Assembly: GCF_902459465.1 (NCBI RefSeq)
Contig: NC_047071.1
Coordinates: 14,404,385 to 14,468,384, forward strand
DNA from: Asterias rubens
Taxonomy: Eukaryota > Echinodermata > Asteroidea > Forcipulatida > Asteriidae
Length of the DNA stretch: 64,000 nucleotides
Direction of reading: 5' to 3'
The notes below the pieces were generated by a model that was given only the letters and a program-made list of their open reading frames with translations, did no database searches and was not told the origin of the DNA. Shown here one piece after another: positions 1 through 15,000 of the stretch. The first letter of the stretch is position 1; each line of letters opens with the position of its first letter. The position numbers and the translations under genes were made by a program.

Positions 1-3000
1 ACTCGGTTGGCTTTCATATCTTCCTCCTGGGAAGCAGAGCTTGGATATTGTGTGCCAACGACCGGCCCCTTGTTAGTTTGTCTCCCGCTATCCTGGGAAA
101 TGTGACCGTTACTCGGCTTTCCTTGTGGGTAACCACTTGAGTATTGTCTGCCAGACAACTGAGTAGTAGAGCTAGTAGTAGTTACCACCCCGGGTTCAAT
201 AGATACCTCTCTGTGGACTGTGGCATGAGGAGTAGACTGAGAGACACCTTGGGTTGGGCAGGTACCTGTAGTAGCCGGGGGCGGGGGCGCTTTCCTTTTA
301 GTCTTCCGGAAGATTGCCACACAGAGTTTACCCGACCTTAGAGCGCTGTCAAACAGGAATCTGTGGAAGGGAAATCAAAACATTTGAAAAGATTTTGTTG
401 GATGACAGTCTGTGGATGCTAATATACCTGGTGTGTGACTGTTGCAAGCAGGAGAGTGTTATAGGCGGGGTAAACTTTTGGTAATTGTCAAAGACCAGCT
501 AAGTACAAAAAATAGTTAAGCCCACAAAATGATGTTTACCAGAATAAGGTTACCAGCCAAACTACCATGTCACATGTACAATTTTTAAATGGTATCCTGC
601 TCATTTCTGCTAAGCACAACCTTTTTAAGCAGTATTTCCTGCTGTAGCAGCTCCATTAAATTGGGCCCTGGTTAAAAACGGAAGAAAAACAAATTTGCAG
701 TGAAGCTGTCTATCTTCAGGTCTATCACAAGAACAAAATCTGAGTTAGGAATAACTAGATCACGTTCAAGGAATATTGGCAAAACGATTTCCAAATTTCC
801 TCTTTCCTAGATCAACGTCCGGTGACCTATTTTTGGTCTGTTTCACCTCGTTTGAAAATTGATGTCTGAAGGGTCTCAAAACCTAGATACAAATCCGACT
901 GGTTTAAAAAAAACAAGTTTTTTTGTAAAGATCACTTTTTCACAGTATCACAACTCACTGGCACAGCAGCACCAGATGTTATGAAATTCTGACATCCAAC
1001 TTGTCAGATTCAGCAGTGTATACTCTAAGCTTTCTGAGCAATACAGAACAAAATTCACAGGGGCCCCCGGGGTGGGAAGTGAACCCATGACGTCCATATC
1101 TGCTATATCTACATGTAGGTTGATGAAATTTGGATTCCCTTTTTTAAAGCAAGTTTGCCCAAACAAGGATAGAAAACTCTTGGTAAGGATCTACACAAAA
1201 AGTTTTCTATTAAATGCGAAAAATGACTCAGGGGAGCTGAAGGTAGGAATTGATGTTTCTATTCAAACAGTCTAGATTGTATTGTAGAATGGAAGGAAAC
1301 ATGCACCAGACAAGGAGTTCTAAAGAGATGCAATATGTGGAATAAAGCTGTTGGAATGGCTCCTTGTTCTACATAGAGACCGCCAACAATGTAGAGATGG
1401 CTCGGTTGGTAGAGCATCGGCTTGTTGATCTGCAGGTAGTTGGTTCAAATCCCACTCTAGTCAATTTGTCTTTGTTCAACTCCGATAATTTGTAGATTAT
1501 CTACAAATTATCGGAGTTCCAGGCCTGTATGCTTCGTTTTTAAAAGGGCAAGGGCACTAAGGCGTTTTCTCTTTGGCAAAGGGCACCCTATGAGGAAACT
1601 GTAAATTTTGACTGGAGCATTTCAAGGGCACCAATGCAATGGCAAGGGGCAACGGAGGCATTCGGCCTCCGTTGCCCCCATGAAGTATCAGGCCTACGAT
1701 AGATAATATGATTAAATTTGATTGAATATGTGGTGTTGTATGTCAATTGTACACTCCTCTACATGTAGAGCAGAGTTCTTGCTTTTGCGCCAGGAGTGTC
1801 ATCATTATTGACAGACATGGCGCACTAGAAATATTCAACTTTATTATCTGTAAAGGTTCACACTCATTCCCCCATAATTTCTACAACACTGTAACCCCAT
1901 CCTAACGATGCATTTCACTAAAATCCTGCAGTTGTGATCGTTAGTAATAAATCGAGGAGCCCTCAGGCAATTTTCACTAGGAATCAAGCTGGTAGTCTTC
2001 ACACTTTCAAATCTGTCAATCCATAAGGGAGCCTAGACGTCCCAAGCTCTCTGGTTAATCCGGAGGTCATTGGTTCAAATCCTGCTCTAGAAGATTTTGT
2101 CTTTGTTCAACCCTAAATAATTTTTTTTCTTTTTTTCAAAGTAGATAAAATTGATTTACATTTGTTTTAGTAAAACAATGTACATTTACTGTAAATTCTA
2201 TATCATCTACAATGTACATGTATAGCAGAGTTCTGGTTTTTTCGTCAGGAGTGTCATCATTATTAAAAAAGGTTCAATATTATTATTATTATCATTATTG
2301 TTTATTCGGCATAAAAACACATACAAAATACAACATAATCAAAACAAAACAAAAACCAGGGACATATGCCTGGAATTAAAAAAAGTTTACCAAAAAAACT
2401 GTAGCCCGAAGGCCTTCAATTCCAATATCCCTGGCCATATATAAAAAAATCTATAATTATTTACAATAAAATTATCATTATTATTTATCTGTAAAGGTTC
2501 ACACTCACAATCATTCCCCTTAATTTCTAAGACACTGTAACCCCATCCTAACGATGTATTTCACTCAAATCCTACAGTTGCGATCGGTAGCAATAAATCC
2601 AGGAACCCTCAGGCAGTTTCCACTGGCAGTCAAGCTGGTAGTCTTCACACTTCCAATCTGTCAATCCATAAGGGAGCCTCGAGGTCCACAAGCTCAATTT
2701 ACACCTAGCCTATAACCAGGACTGAAGGATTGGCTGAATAGGTTAAAACCATCTCCCCTCGGGGTGTCTAGATGGATGCCATAGGAAGTAAATAAGTATA
2801 ATTGGGACGTTTGGATTGACCTCTACGTGTTTGTGACCCACTTCGGCGCTTTCACTGCTGGGCATTGATATTTGCAGGGCATGCAAATCAAAATGGTTAT
2901 TATATCCTTGATTTGAAGGGAACGCACATCTTTTTTTATGTTCAATTATTTTAATACTATACAAACGTAGACATTCACTATAGACATAACCAGTGAACAT

Positions 3001-6000
3001 TTTTATTTTGAAAGATGGTAGCATTTTTTTTAGACATTGCCGATATCGAATCCGGAGCAGTTATGTCCACGCAAGAAGAATAATCCAAATACACAATCCC
3101 AGAAAAGTATCTAACAAAAATTGTTCTCACACAATCTCAGAAAAGCATCTGACCAAAAGGTTGTCACAATCCTTTCCTGTTATTGGCGGCTCGTCCGCTG
3201 TTGGTTTGGTCAATAAATATATAACCATTTTTCAGGGGGAAAAACTGATATTGTTATAACCACATTACTTCAAAGTGAAGTGGTTCTCGAAATGCTTTCC
3301 TATGGAAAATTGCTGTACTTCTAGCCAAGTAATTTTTTATTGCCCTTTATTTTAAGAGTGATAAATGGATACTTTTGTGGACACAAACATAAACACCTGC
3401 ATCCAGTGGTAATAAACCACACGCCTGGAATTCAATCTTTGAGAGGGCAAGGTCATTTTTAATTTGACTTTGGAACTTCCCTTGGGAAATCTTAAAGTCG
3501 ATGGGAATCTTTGGAGGGACACCAAGGCCAAGACCAGGGCAACAGAGGCCGTGGCCTTTGAATTATTCCAACACGCCTATGCTATGTTGTTTTAAAGAGA
3601 AAATCCTGCTTTTAAAAACAGGTTACCAGCTAGCTACATGTAGATCGCCATGTTACAAACTAATTTGAGTATCACACGTAACCGATCCCCCCTGCGTATT
3701 TTTGCTAAGCAAATAAACATCTAAATTTTCATCGATGTAAAACACAATTTTGATATTGCAGCCCTTTTAAAAATCAATACTACCGCCGCCTAGAATTTTC
3801 TGTCACTATTGCGCAGGGCTGCCCCAAGATTAACAACGCCTGTTTGGTAAATACTACGGGCGGTGATTTTTGCGGCGGCGGTGATTTTTTCGGCGGCGGC
3901 GACAGCTGTGCTTGTCATGCACAATCATGCTTTGCATTAGACTAACACACAACCATGACTAGACTTGTACTCAAGTCACTATAGCGGCATATTTAAATCA
4001 TTTACAGCAGAGGTCATCGGCAGTTCATGAAACCCATTTAATATGGGCGAGGTGCTGAAAGCGTTTACAACTGAAAGGCACTGGACACTATTGGTAATTA
4101 CTAAAAACAGTTGTTAGCATAAAAACTTACTTGGTGACGAGTAATGGAGAGCTGTTGATAGTATACAACATTGTGGAAAACGACTCCCTTTATAACGCAG
4201 TTTTTGAGAAAGAGGTAATTTCTAACTCAAATAATAAAAAAGACTTCAGCTGAAGCCTTTTTATTACGATCTGAAAGCACACAAAGTAATGCAACAAGTG
4301 TTTTTTTTCTTCTTTCATTATTCCCTTGCAAATTCAAAGACCAATTGAGCCAAATTTTTCGTAGGTTTGTTATTTTATACATATGTTGGGGTACACCAAG
4401 TAAGAATACTGGTCTTTGGCAATTACCAAAAGTGTCCAGTGCCTTTAAAATGAAACAATGGGTCAGCGTTTGAGGTCTTTTAATCCAGTCCTTAAAAACA
4501 GCCCAAGACAGACAGGATGTTGGGTGTGGGTAGGTACGATTGAGGTTGGGTGTATTAACTTCACCCCGAGGAACATTTCCGTTTGACATATAAAATATTT
4601 GCTCCCTCAAAATGAAATCATATTTTTCAAACGGAGTATTTAACTTGATCTTTGTACTCTCTCCCCAGACAAATGTTGTACACTAATCTTGATCAACATG
4701 TGGGCAACATACAAGTACCGGTAACAATAATTGATTCAAGAATATAGGGTGCATACTCGTGGCAGTTTTGCCAACATAACCGACGATGTTCTTTACATGT
4801 ATCTTAATTAACAGTGTAAGATCTCATCTTGTTCATGGAAGGAAATAAGGAAGCACATCACCATGGCCAACAGATGCTTACTTTATGAATTGTTTACTTT
4901 TTGTTTAAATATCGTTAAAAAGTAACTACAATATTTGTTTACAAGATATCTTGAAAATTGTCTTAAGTTCTCTATTGCCTTGACAGAGGCTGTATAGAAA
5001 ATCAAATTCATTGTGATTGTCACTTCATATTTAGTATTAAAAAAAAGAGAACACTAATTTGTACATGTCTGTAGTTTTGTTTACACTGCAAAGTGCAATC
5101 TTGATGCAAAGAAAATATGTAGCAGTTTTGCCAGCATTGCAAAGGTTGTACCTTATCTTGATTCAAAGAGAGTGTGAGCATCCAGTCCTCAGCAGTTTTA
5201 CAAAAACAGATCTCCTTCTACATCAGAAGGAGGCACAGAGGCAACGGAGGCGATTGCCTCCATGCCCCCTGATCATTGCCTTGGTGCTCTCAAAAATGCT
5301 CCAGTAGAAATATATAATTTCCTCATAAGGTTCCCCTTTACCACAAAGAAAATGCCTTGATGCCCTTGCCCTTTCAAAAACGAATCATACAGGCCTGCTA
5401 CATACTGTAGTAGGAGACAAACGTTGTTATGAGCTTGCAACTTAAAGATTCAGAGACAAACTTACTCATACCACAAGTGAACTTGACATACTGTAGTGAC
5501 AGCTCCTGTATCGTTTTACAGCAATTGGCAAACATAATGTACCTGGTCAGCTCAGACTACACATTACACAGAACCTGTGCATCGTGTATTAAAAAAGGTA
5601 GCAATTATTGAGTACCTCACTCCCAATGCTTTCAGGCTGTAATTTCATATGCATACAGACCACTATTCAAACAAACTATATGGAATCATGGCGTTCAATC
5701 CATTCCTGATTCAATTCAAACATTGCAAAGAAAGTAATCTCCTTTTCAAAAGTCAAGTGTGTGAAACTTGAGGGCTTTAAAGGGTGATTCTGTTTTGAAA
5801 AGTCAGTGTAAAGGCAGAGTCACACTGCAGCAATAAGGTAAAGATAACGATCACGACGCAAAGAGAGTGCATTCATTGGTTTAATTGCTCTACGCAGAAT
5901 ACGCACACGCTCATTCAACCAATAGATTGCGTTCTCTTTGCGTCGTTATCGTTATCGCTGCAGTGGGACCGGTCATAAAGCAGACTTGAGACTTTGGTGA

Positions 6001-9000
6001 CACGCCTACTGCCACACATAGAGATTGAGATGAATTAACAGGAATTAGTTCTCATTTGCCAAGTTCTATTTTTAACTGAGACATGCAGTCAAACAAGATC
6101 AGATTGTGGTACTGGAGAGAGGCCAAAAACTCTCTGGGTTTTCCTTTAATTAGAATTAGTCCCAATTAGGATTATTACTAATTAGACGAACATCTACATG
6201 TAAGGATAAGAAGGCCGAGAGCTTAAGGAAAATCGCTTCCCTTTAAAAGCTGAAGCATGCACGGAAACTGAGACGAGATGGTTAGTTGGGAAATTAGTGC
6301 CTAAAGAATTGAAAAGATGATTGTCATCAACCAATGTATTTTCATTGAATGTATTCTTTGTTTTTATATTTCTTTTTTTAAATACAGCTTGTAATGGTTT
6401 TTTTTTGTCAGATTGTCACAATCATAACAATATCTACATGTAGCTGAGTGGGTGTATTAAAATCTATAAACAAAATATTTTTAAATAGTTTTTTTTAAAG
6501 AATTACCACAAATTTAGCACTTTGTACAAGTGATGTACTTTGTACATATGAGGTCATTAAAGACAAAAATACAGTCCTTGTAATAAAGCTCATTGACCAT
6601 ACTGGGTGCAAATTTATGTAAACTATTCAATTTTGATTGTAAACAATTTACTCAGGCGGAAAATTAATGTACAATGACTGATTGTCTATTTGCCTTTGTG
6701 ACAGCAGATGTTTCGTTTCCACGAAGGTCGGGCTTGAATAAATGCGTTCCAACGACAGATGTAGAACTTCACTGTTGCCATGGTAACAATACAGATGATC
6801 AAAGGCATGTTGACAATAGAGCAGCACAGAAAGTGCGAAGTTCAATACGAAATTATTAAAAAATATGAGTATGATGCAAATGTGTCATCGAGCATATTTT
6901 ATAGTTGTTCACCACAGATTCCAAATATGCTTTGACTTACGTTCTTGAAGAGGCACAGCATTTTTTTTCTGGTAAGGGGAACTCCTATGTATGTTCATGT
7001 GTGAGAAAGATTTTTATTTGAGTATGAACTTTGCACAGGGCACAACAGCAATAGCATAGGGCACCATGGCAATGGGCCATATTTTTGACCGCGTGAGGGC
7101 GCTCTCAATCACTTCCGGGGGTATATTCATTCATACGCAAAACAGTTTTTAAAGATTGGAACACATTATAACCACAGACATCTAATCCATCACAGACAAT
7201 AAGACTTTAAAAGGAGCCGTTATAATCCACCTCTAAAGCAAATTGAAACTACGGCGCAACAAAAGTGACAGAACGCCTATTAATTTGTGCAGGGCGAATC
7301 GCGTGTACCCCCGGAAGTGATCAAAATACTATTTATAGCGCCCCCGCGCGGTCAAAAATAAGGGGCATTGGCAATAGACCCTTCCCGTGAAATATGTAAA
7401 TTGCACATAGCGCGTGCGCACGAACGTTTTGGTTGGCAAAATGAGGGAACATCACGCTGTGGCGTTTGCCAACCAACAGGGTCTGTACGCATGCGTGAAT
7501 GTGATTAGCATATTTCATGGGAAGGGTCCATTGCTGTGGGTGCCGTGGGTTATTTCAAAGTCTGACATTATAATGTTATATTTCCAAATATTGGTTGTTT
7601 ACTCTAGCCTGCTCTGGTTTTTAACAAACCATATAAATATTTATCTGTAATCAGAGGATGGTACATATTTAGTATTTTTTATTTACTTTGTGTTTTTTTG
7701 AAGAGTACAGTCATCTGGTATTTCCAATTCTCTCTCATTTTTATTCTTCATAAAAGATATTTTCTAGTTAATTCCTAGTTATTAATTTATTATTTGCTTT
7801 TAGTTTATATTGTTTTTCTGTATAATTTAATACACTTTAGATTTGTTAAATTTCTATGTAGAGTCTAATTCTCACAATTGTTTTTTTGTTCTCAACAAGA
7901 GTACAATGTATGAAATAAACGTGTATTGAATTGAATTGAATTGAATTGAATTGAATTGAATTGAATATTTTCTAAATGTTGGTGTATTTGTAATCTTTTT
8001 GTATTGAGGACCCCTCTATGGAAGTGGTGCTCAGTTTTAGAGGAATTATGTATTTAGACAGGAAAGCACTTCAACACATAAGTTTGACTTTTTTTTATGT
8101 AATAATGCAAGTCTTTTTTTAATGTAAGTGTCTTATGGGATTTTATATACAATGTATGATGGTCACATTTTTGGCACATTAACTTCAGCCATGACAACTA
8201 CAACTTAACAAGTACTAGGGCATATATGACAAGTTAACATTATAGCATGGTATTCATTCATGATCGTACATGTACAAAATTATCCCTCCCAAAAGGAGAA
8301 ACACCAGAAGTTATGAATGTGAAGTGCAATGGCACCTACTACATGGCATATATAGATCATTCAAACAAACTATACCAATGCCTCTATTGTGAGTTAAGTA
8401 AACATTGATTCAACAATGCATTAAAGAACAGCTCAATACAATTATGCCAACAAGATAAAAACAACTTTGCACCTTGTCTAGAAAAGGAACATTACAATGG
8501 AGTCCTTGAACTTTGCTCTTTAGCTGAAGATGGCGCACCAACTTTTCTATGGTACGGGGCACTTCTACGGGTAAAATGTGTATGGACCTTGCAAAGAGCA
8601 CCACAGCAAAAAGCACAGGGCACCAAGGCAATTGCTGTGGGTACCGTGGATTATTTTGAGGCCTGCAATAGAGTCAGCAATGCATAGAACAAACACATTG
8701 GAAAGAAAGGGGGAAAACAAGAAATTGTTTCATTTTAGAAATCCACAGCAGAAGTTTTCAAGACCAAACACAGTCAGGTTAATACCTTTTGAAAACCTAA
8801 ATATTATGACACTTTTACGGAAATAAAAAAAAGGACTCAAAATGTACCCTTCAGTGATTGCAATGTGGAAGTTTACAGCACCAAGTACAGTAACACAATA
8901 ACACCTTCTGACAACTGAACTATTTCAAAACATTTTCCTGTGATCACAAAAGATGCTTATCCGTAAAATCCCGTATTTTCCCCTCACGTAATACAAATCC

Positions 9001-12000
9001 TTTCATTTGTATCGGTATTCAATGTCAACAATAAACCGCTAAATAACAACGGATGACGAAATTAATAATTGTATTGCAATGATAGCAAACAAAATGACAT
9101 TCCAAAAGCGTGAACAAATAATGACTGGGGGAAAAAAACCTAGGTTTTTGGAAAACAAAAAGTTTTCGAAATAATAACAATACAGACTTAAATGAGACTG
9201 ATTTCCCCAATCTATGAGGGAATGTGAACTGGTTCAAGAAAACAGAAAATATTCTTGCCAGAAATAGTTAATGACACCATGTTTTAAGCTTGGGTGATAT
9301 CGATTTATTTTATTCACGATATATCGCCGACAATATATCGCGATATTCGATAAAATCGCGATTAATGAAATTTGACATCATCAGTCTAGAAGAGACAGTC
9401 ATAGCTTAAGAGAGGTGTTCTAATGACCTATTCTTCTGCTTTTACTCCAAACCTATGGGGTGCAAGATGTCTCACCTAGCAAATACATCGCGATATTTAA
9501 TCGATATTGCGATATATCGCGATTATCGCGATTATTGCGATATATCGCGATATATCGATATTTCGATTAAAACCAAATCCATCCGATATCGAAATCATTT
9601 CCAAATTAATATCGCGATATTCGATAATATCGTGATATCGCCCAAGCTTACCACGTTTTGAGTCTTTTGTCCCTAGCAGGAGTCTGTCTCTAAGGCAAAA
9701 TGAGAAAGACTCTGCTGTGGTCGAAACGCCAAGCCATTAAAGGCAGTGGAAATTACTCAACATAATTTTTAGCATAAAACCTTTCTTGGTAACAAGTAAT
9801 GGGGAGAGGTTGATAGTATAAAATATTGTGAAAAACGGTTCCCTCTGAAGTAATGTAGTTTTCGAGAAATAAGTGATTTTCCACTAATTTGATTTCGAGA
9901 AATGTTCGTTTGTTTTCTTTCATTATTATCTTGCAACTTCGACGAATGATTGAGCTCAAATGTTTCAGGTTTGTTATTTTATGCATGTTAAGTTACACCA
10001 ACTGTGAAGGCTATAGTCTTTGACAATTACCAATAGTGTCCAGTGTCTTATTTGTTGCAAGATACATTGTATAGGTCCGTTTGGATGATTTATAAGCAGT
10101 TTGTAACAGCTAATTATATTTTCTCACAAAATATTGTTGGGTAAATGCTTATAGCCAGAGTCCAAGAACACAGCTGGTGCTAGATCGTGTAAGCTATTCT
10201 TAGGACTGCAAGTCCTACATTACTTGTGTGAAGATGGAAAAAGGAAATGTGCTGGTACTAAAGCAAGGAGCGGATGATAACAGTATCTTGGTTATTGGTT
10301 AAGTAATCAATATTACATAACAATAAACAGATTATCCATACTTTATAATCAGTTTGAATTATCAGTGGTGATTTATATATTCGATTGTTGAGTTTCGTCA
10401 AGGCAGTTCGGAGTGAACAGAACAAGGAGCATTTCCTATCATTTTCACTGAGGTAACTGTGAGGTGACAGTAGTATTTCATTTTTGGAGTGATTAAAAAA
10501 AACTAAAAAAACTAAATCCTTGATGTGGCCTCATCAAATCATGATGGATGGCACAAGGACATAGCTTAAAGCCAGTAAAACTATTTGAACTATGTGGAGT
10601 TGAAACCAGCCACCCCAACTCAATTAGAGATTACCATTACATGGTGTTACCGCAAACCTTTCTATATATCGTATTTCCACCATGCAAAGTTTAAAATCAT
10701 ACTTTAATGTGGAATTTATTGAAGAGGTTTTTAAAGTCCTCTTCCATTAGGTGATAAATTTTAAAAAGACCCCAAAAATTTGATTTTTTAATTAGCTCTA
10801 CACATAAAATATCTTAATTGAATTCAAGCAACCAGAGACTGTAATGGGTGATGGGTGTGGCTGCCTTATGAAGTCATGGTGTGTAGATCAATTCATCAAT
10901 TATATCCATGGTAACCAAGGTTATGATGTTTCATACTGTGTTTGATGCATGATGTCACAATTTCTTGTAAGATGTGGTGCCCATAGGGGGTGCCCACAGG
11001 GGGTGTCTCTGTGTCTTTCAGACACCCAGTTTTAAATGTTGACCCCCTGTTTTATCTGTCATTTACAATATTATAAGTGAACAATTTGGAATTTGGATGT
11101 CAATTTTTTTCTTCAAGTTCACATCATATTTTGACACCCTTTACCAACTCCTCGCTAAAACTTGGCTCATGCCTTTTTTAGTTTCTTTCATCCCACTCTG
11201 TTAAAATTTCTCCTCAATGCATTAAACTGACCATGATGGATTCAGGAAATGTCTTCCCTTTTTCAAGATAAAATATTCCCCTTAAGAACAGTAGAATTCC
11301 TTGCCTTTTGGTTTAAAATTACAAAGAAAGGAAGACCTTTAAATGTGTTTGTTGTCGTTGTTGTTGTTGTTGTTGGTTTGTTTTTTTGTTGGGGGGGGGG
11401 AAGGGGTAGGGGTAGTTTGAATCAAGCCTAATGCAAAATCAAAACATTCCAGGTAGTCAAATCTTCAAAGTAGTTATAGTTTGAATGAATCACACGTTAG
11501 TTTGCTATCTCAAAGTCTCAGAGGTTGTTGATGAAGAAAAAGTTCAAGGAGTCAGTTTGGGAAAAACACCTTCAAAAATCAGTTACATCATAGTCAAACG
11601 ATGCGCTCCTACACGCCTAACGCTTGAAACTGGAAAATTTTCTCTATTCACAAAAGTCCCTGGGAGTTTAAAAAACAAACAGTCTGCTTAACGTGGTTCT
11701 TAACTTCTCTATATACACCATACGACATCTAAGGAGGAGAATTCCCGACTTAGGATATTAATGATTAAGATACGTATCTTGTCTCAAGTTTTCACTCTAC
11801 AGTTGAGACGACTTTGAACTAAATAAAACAAAACTCGCCAACTCCATGATGTCAGAATGCATTTGTTTGACAGTAAACAAAAAGTGGAGCATGTTACTGT
11901 TCTTTGTTCCTAGGCTACAAGGAAGTTGTTCAAACAATTTATGGTTCTAACTGATATTGCATTTAAAATCTAGTTGGAATAAGTGCATAGGGGTTTAAGG

Positions 12001-15000
12001 ATTCGGGTACTTTTTCAAAATGTCACAAGATTTACATTAAACTTACAGAGTTTGAAGACAATGATAGTGGAAAGCTTCCCTTCAAATATTATTAACTAAT
12101 GTTGTGTACATATGTAGTTTATGAGGAAATGAGTAAAACAAGTCACAAAATAATTTTCATCTCCGGAAGACAACAATTATTTTAGCATGTAAATCCCATT
12201 AACCAGTTATGATATTATACCAAAACCATAGCATAACTGGTTAATACATTTTTACATGCTAAAACTGAGACGAAAATTATTACTTTTACTCATTTCTCAA
12301 AAACTACAGCACCTCAGTAAGTAAAATTTCATGGGAAGCTTTCTACTGTCATAATCTTAAAACTGTGTAAGTTTAATGTAAATCTGTGGACATTGTGTTT
12401 TATGTTAGGAAAAAGTACATCTACCCTTTAACCCTTTAGTCCCTGCACCGCCCGAGTTTGCTGAAATCCAGTTTCTCAAGACTCTTGCAGTAAATTACTG
12501 GAATCGTAGTTCAAATTTTAAAAGATAGCCATGGCTTAATGTGTATGCACAATTTTTTACCCTTTCGGTAATATTTGTATAATTTAAGTACAAGTTCTCA
12601 TGGGAACAATAAATGCCTCTCGTTAAACGGCTACGGTAATTTTTATGGCGAATATGTTTGTGCACGGATAAAATGGACACAATAGCTTTTCAAGGCTTTT
12701 ATCTGGCTCAATGCTCATACTGATTAAATGTGAAGGCGTTAATTTTCGACAATATCATCATAAATGATGAACAATTTCCTGTTTACTAATGAGCGTTTTT
12801 TTGTGTAAGAGCTAACAGATTTCATCATCATTAGCTTCGACAAGTCAACTGTGAAGGGAGAATTAATAACGATCTATAACAACTAGATATATTAACACAT
12901 GCCTAGACCTACTAATGACTATCAAGTTTTCTTTTGATGTTCCTTTTTTTCTACAAACACAAGCTAGCGAGGTTTCCTCGTACCGCATACAGTGCATCGC
13001 TATAGGCGGCTGGGCGGTACAGTGGCTAAATGGTTAAAGAATATATTTTGGGGTTTACCCCTACACAAATGTAAACAAATTTGGGCACAACTGGTTGGAT
13101 GCCAAAAATATTCACATGCCTTGTAGGGTACAGACACTACACAAATTTCAATGAGGTCTAGATTTAAAGCACCAGACTATCAGCATGAAATTAATTTTTT
13201 TTAAATTTCACTTTTATACGTGTACTAACAAGGCTTTTAAGCTTTATTTACGAGGTGTAACATAATATTGTCAGACTCAATAATGGCGGTCTATAATTAG
13301 CCACCAGTTTTGAAGTGACCTATTCCCAGAGGCGTGCTTTCCCACACCCTTGATTCAACTGACAGCCGGATGGGCGGGGATTTTGGGCTTGCCTGTGTTT
13401 ATTTGCTTTTTCTGATCAGACCATGATCAGACCATTATACACATTACACTGTGTGTACAGAGGACCCTGGCAGTACAGCCAGCTTGGAATCACAATCTTG
13501 AAGGGACAAGGCAATAATTTACCCAAATAAAGGTCGGTTTGATTAGAATATTTACATGACATTTATTATGTTGGTGGTTATTTCAAGGAGTACAAGGGCA
13601 TGGATTTTCACACTTTTTAAAATAAAAAATCAGAGCCAACAATGAATTATTTCCCTTGTATAGGCCAAGCATGGCAAAATGCTATAGAAAATGTAGCAAA
13701 TCTGGTTAGTTTTGACTCGCCGTTAAATGTATATTCCTATTCCTAACCATTGAACCCTTTCTACCTTTTCCACCTCCAAATCACCAAAATACTGGTCCAT
13801 TCAAAACAAAAATACTACAAACAAAAATGTGTATACAACTACAAGTCCTACTTTGTAGTGTACAAGCAGATAATAAAATGTACCATTGAAGCAATGCTAT
13901 TGTTTTGTCCTGCCATACAATTCCCAGGAATGCCTTGACAGGTTTCGGACCAAACCGACCTTGACCAAAACCTCTGCATTGACCTACTACAACTACCCAC
14001 GGAGAGGTTGCCATAGTAACACCATAAAGATTAAACTGGGTCACCACAGGGTCAGGTTTAATGGTTTAAACCTTAGTATTGTCACTGATTGTTATACAGG
14101 CATGGGGCTAGAACACACACTACGTGTAATTTGTAAACACACCATACAGGAATGCCAAGTTTTCTTTTACCAATAACAGGGTTATGTGGTTGGTGCAGGG
14201 CGAAGAACTGGACGAATTTCTTCTGTTTCCAACCACATTTTCACTCACGCATTGTAAAATTTGGGATCTTGTAATAATGGTATCTGAAGCCATTAAATAA
14301 TTTGTTTTTATATGATCGACCATTTTTAAACTGCAATCCATCTCACAATGATTTCCAGGGAAACATTTGTCCACCACTAAAGAAATCCTGGGCAAAACCC
14401 TGCCATAAAGCTGGATGCCATAACACATCCATTGCCAATTGCTTCCTGTAATTCACTAGCACACATGATCAAATTGTTACACATGTATGATCAAATTGTT
14501 TTGAAATTCCGGCTTTGAATGTTCCCACAAAAAACTTTAAGTTAAGCCATCCAATGATGTAGCATCAGGTATTTTTAAAACAAGCCCTTGAGGAATTTGC
14601 AAGCAAATAAATTTGGTTCAATTTTGCTTTTACCCTCTCACAGAATCATTAAAGGGGATACTTCATGAGACAAGTGAGATGGGAGGGGCTGGGTGTGAGG
14701 GGGAGCCTCTACATGTACATTGTAGAAAATGACTGATTGCAGTCAATTATATATTTTTTACATTGTATTTTAAAGGTTGAATGAACAAAATTGCTGATTG
14801 TGAAATAAGTACAAGTAATCACTAAAGAATGTTGAAGTTCATCAAGAATGTAAACCAATAAAAAAGATTAACAAGGAAACTCATAAAAGTTTCACAGCTT
14901 GATACAGTAAGTTCATTGAAAAGTATTGAATAGAGTTCAATTTCATACACACATCTAAAGTGTACATAATATGTACTGTACGCTGACTGTGCTTAAAATT

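Noticed and set aside
144-341. Plus-strand reading frame at the left edge
   Set aside because: It is the shadow of the minus-strand PDZ-gene exon (1-360), whose translation completes a PDZ domain in phase.
1393-1477. Functional tRNA gene
   Set aside because: Pol III boxes are present but the acceptor and anticodon stems do not pair. The same unit recurs with a SINE tail.
3782-3905. GGCGGCGG-rich stretch as a CpG island or element
   Set aside because: It is short, without a neighbouring exon or a complete inverted partner; only a simple-sequence cluster can be claimed.
4227-4610. 127-codon minus-strand frame
   Set aside because: It lies mostly inside a family A repeat and has no domain; related copies are broken in other frames.
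13886-14428. Overlapping frames of about 100 codons on both strands
   Set aside because: No splice sites, domain or codon bias support them. The peptides look random, and both strands are equally open.
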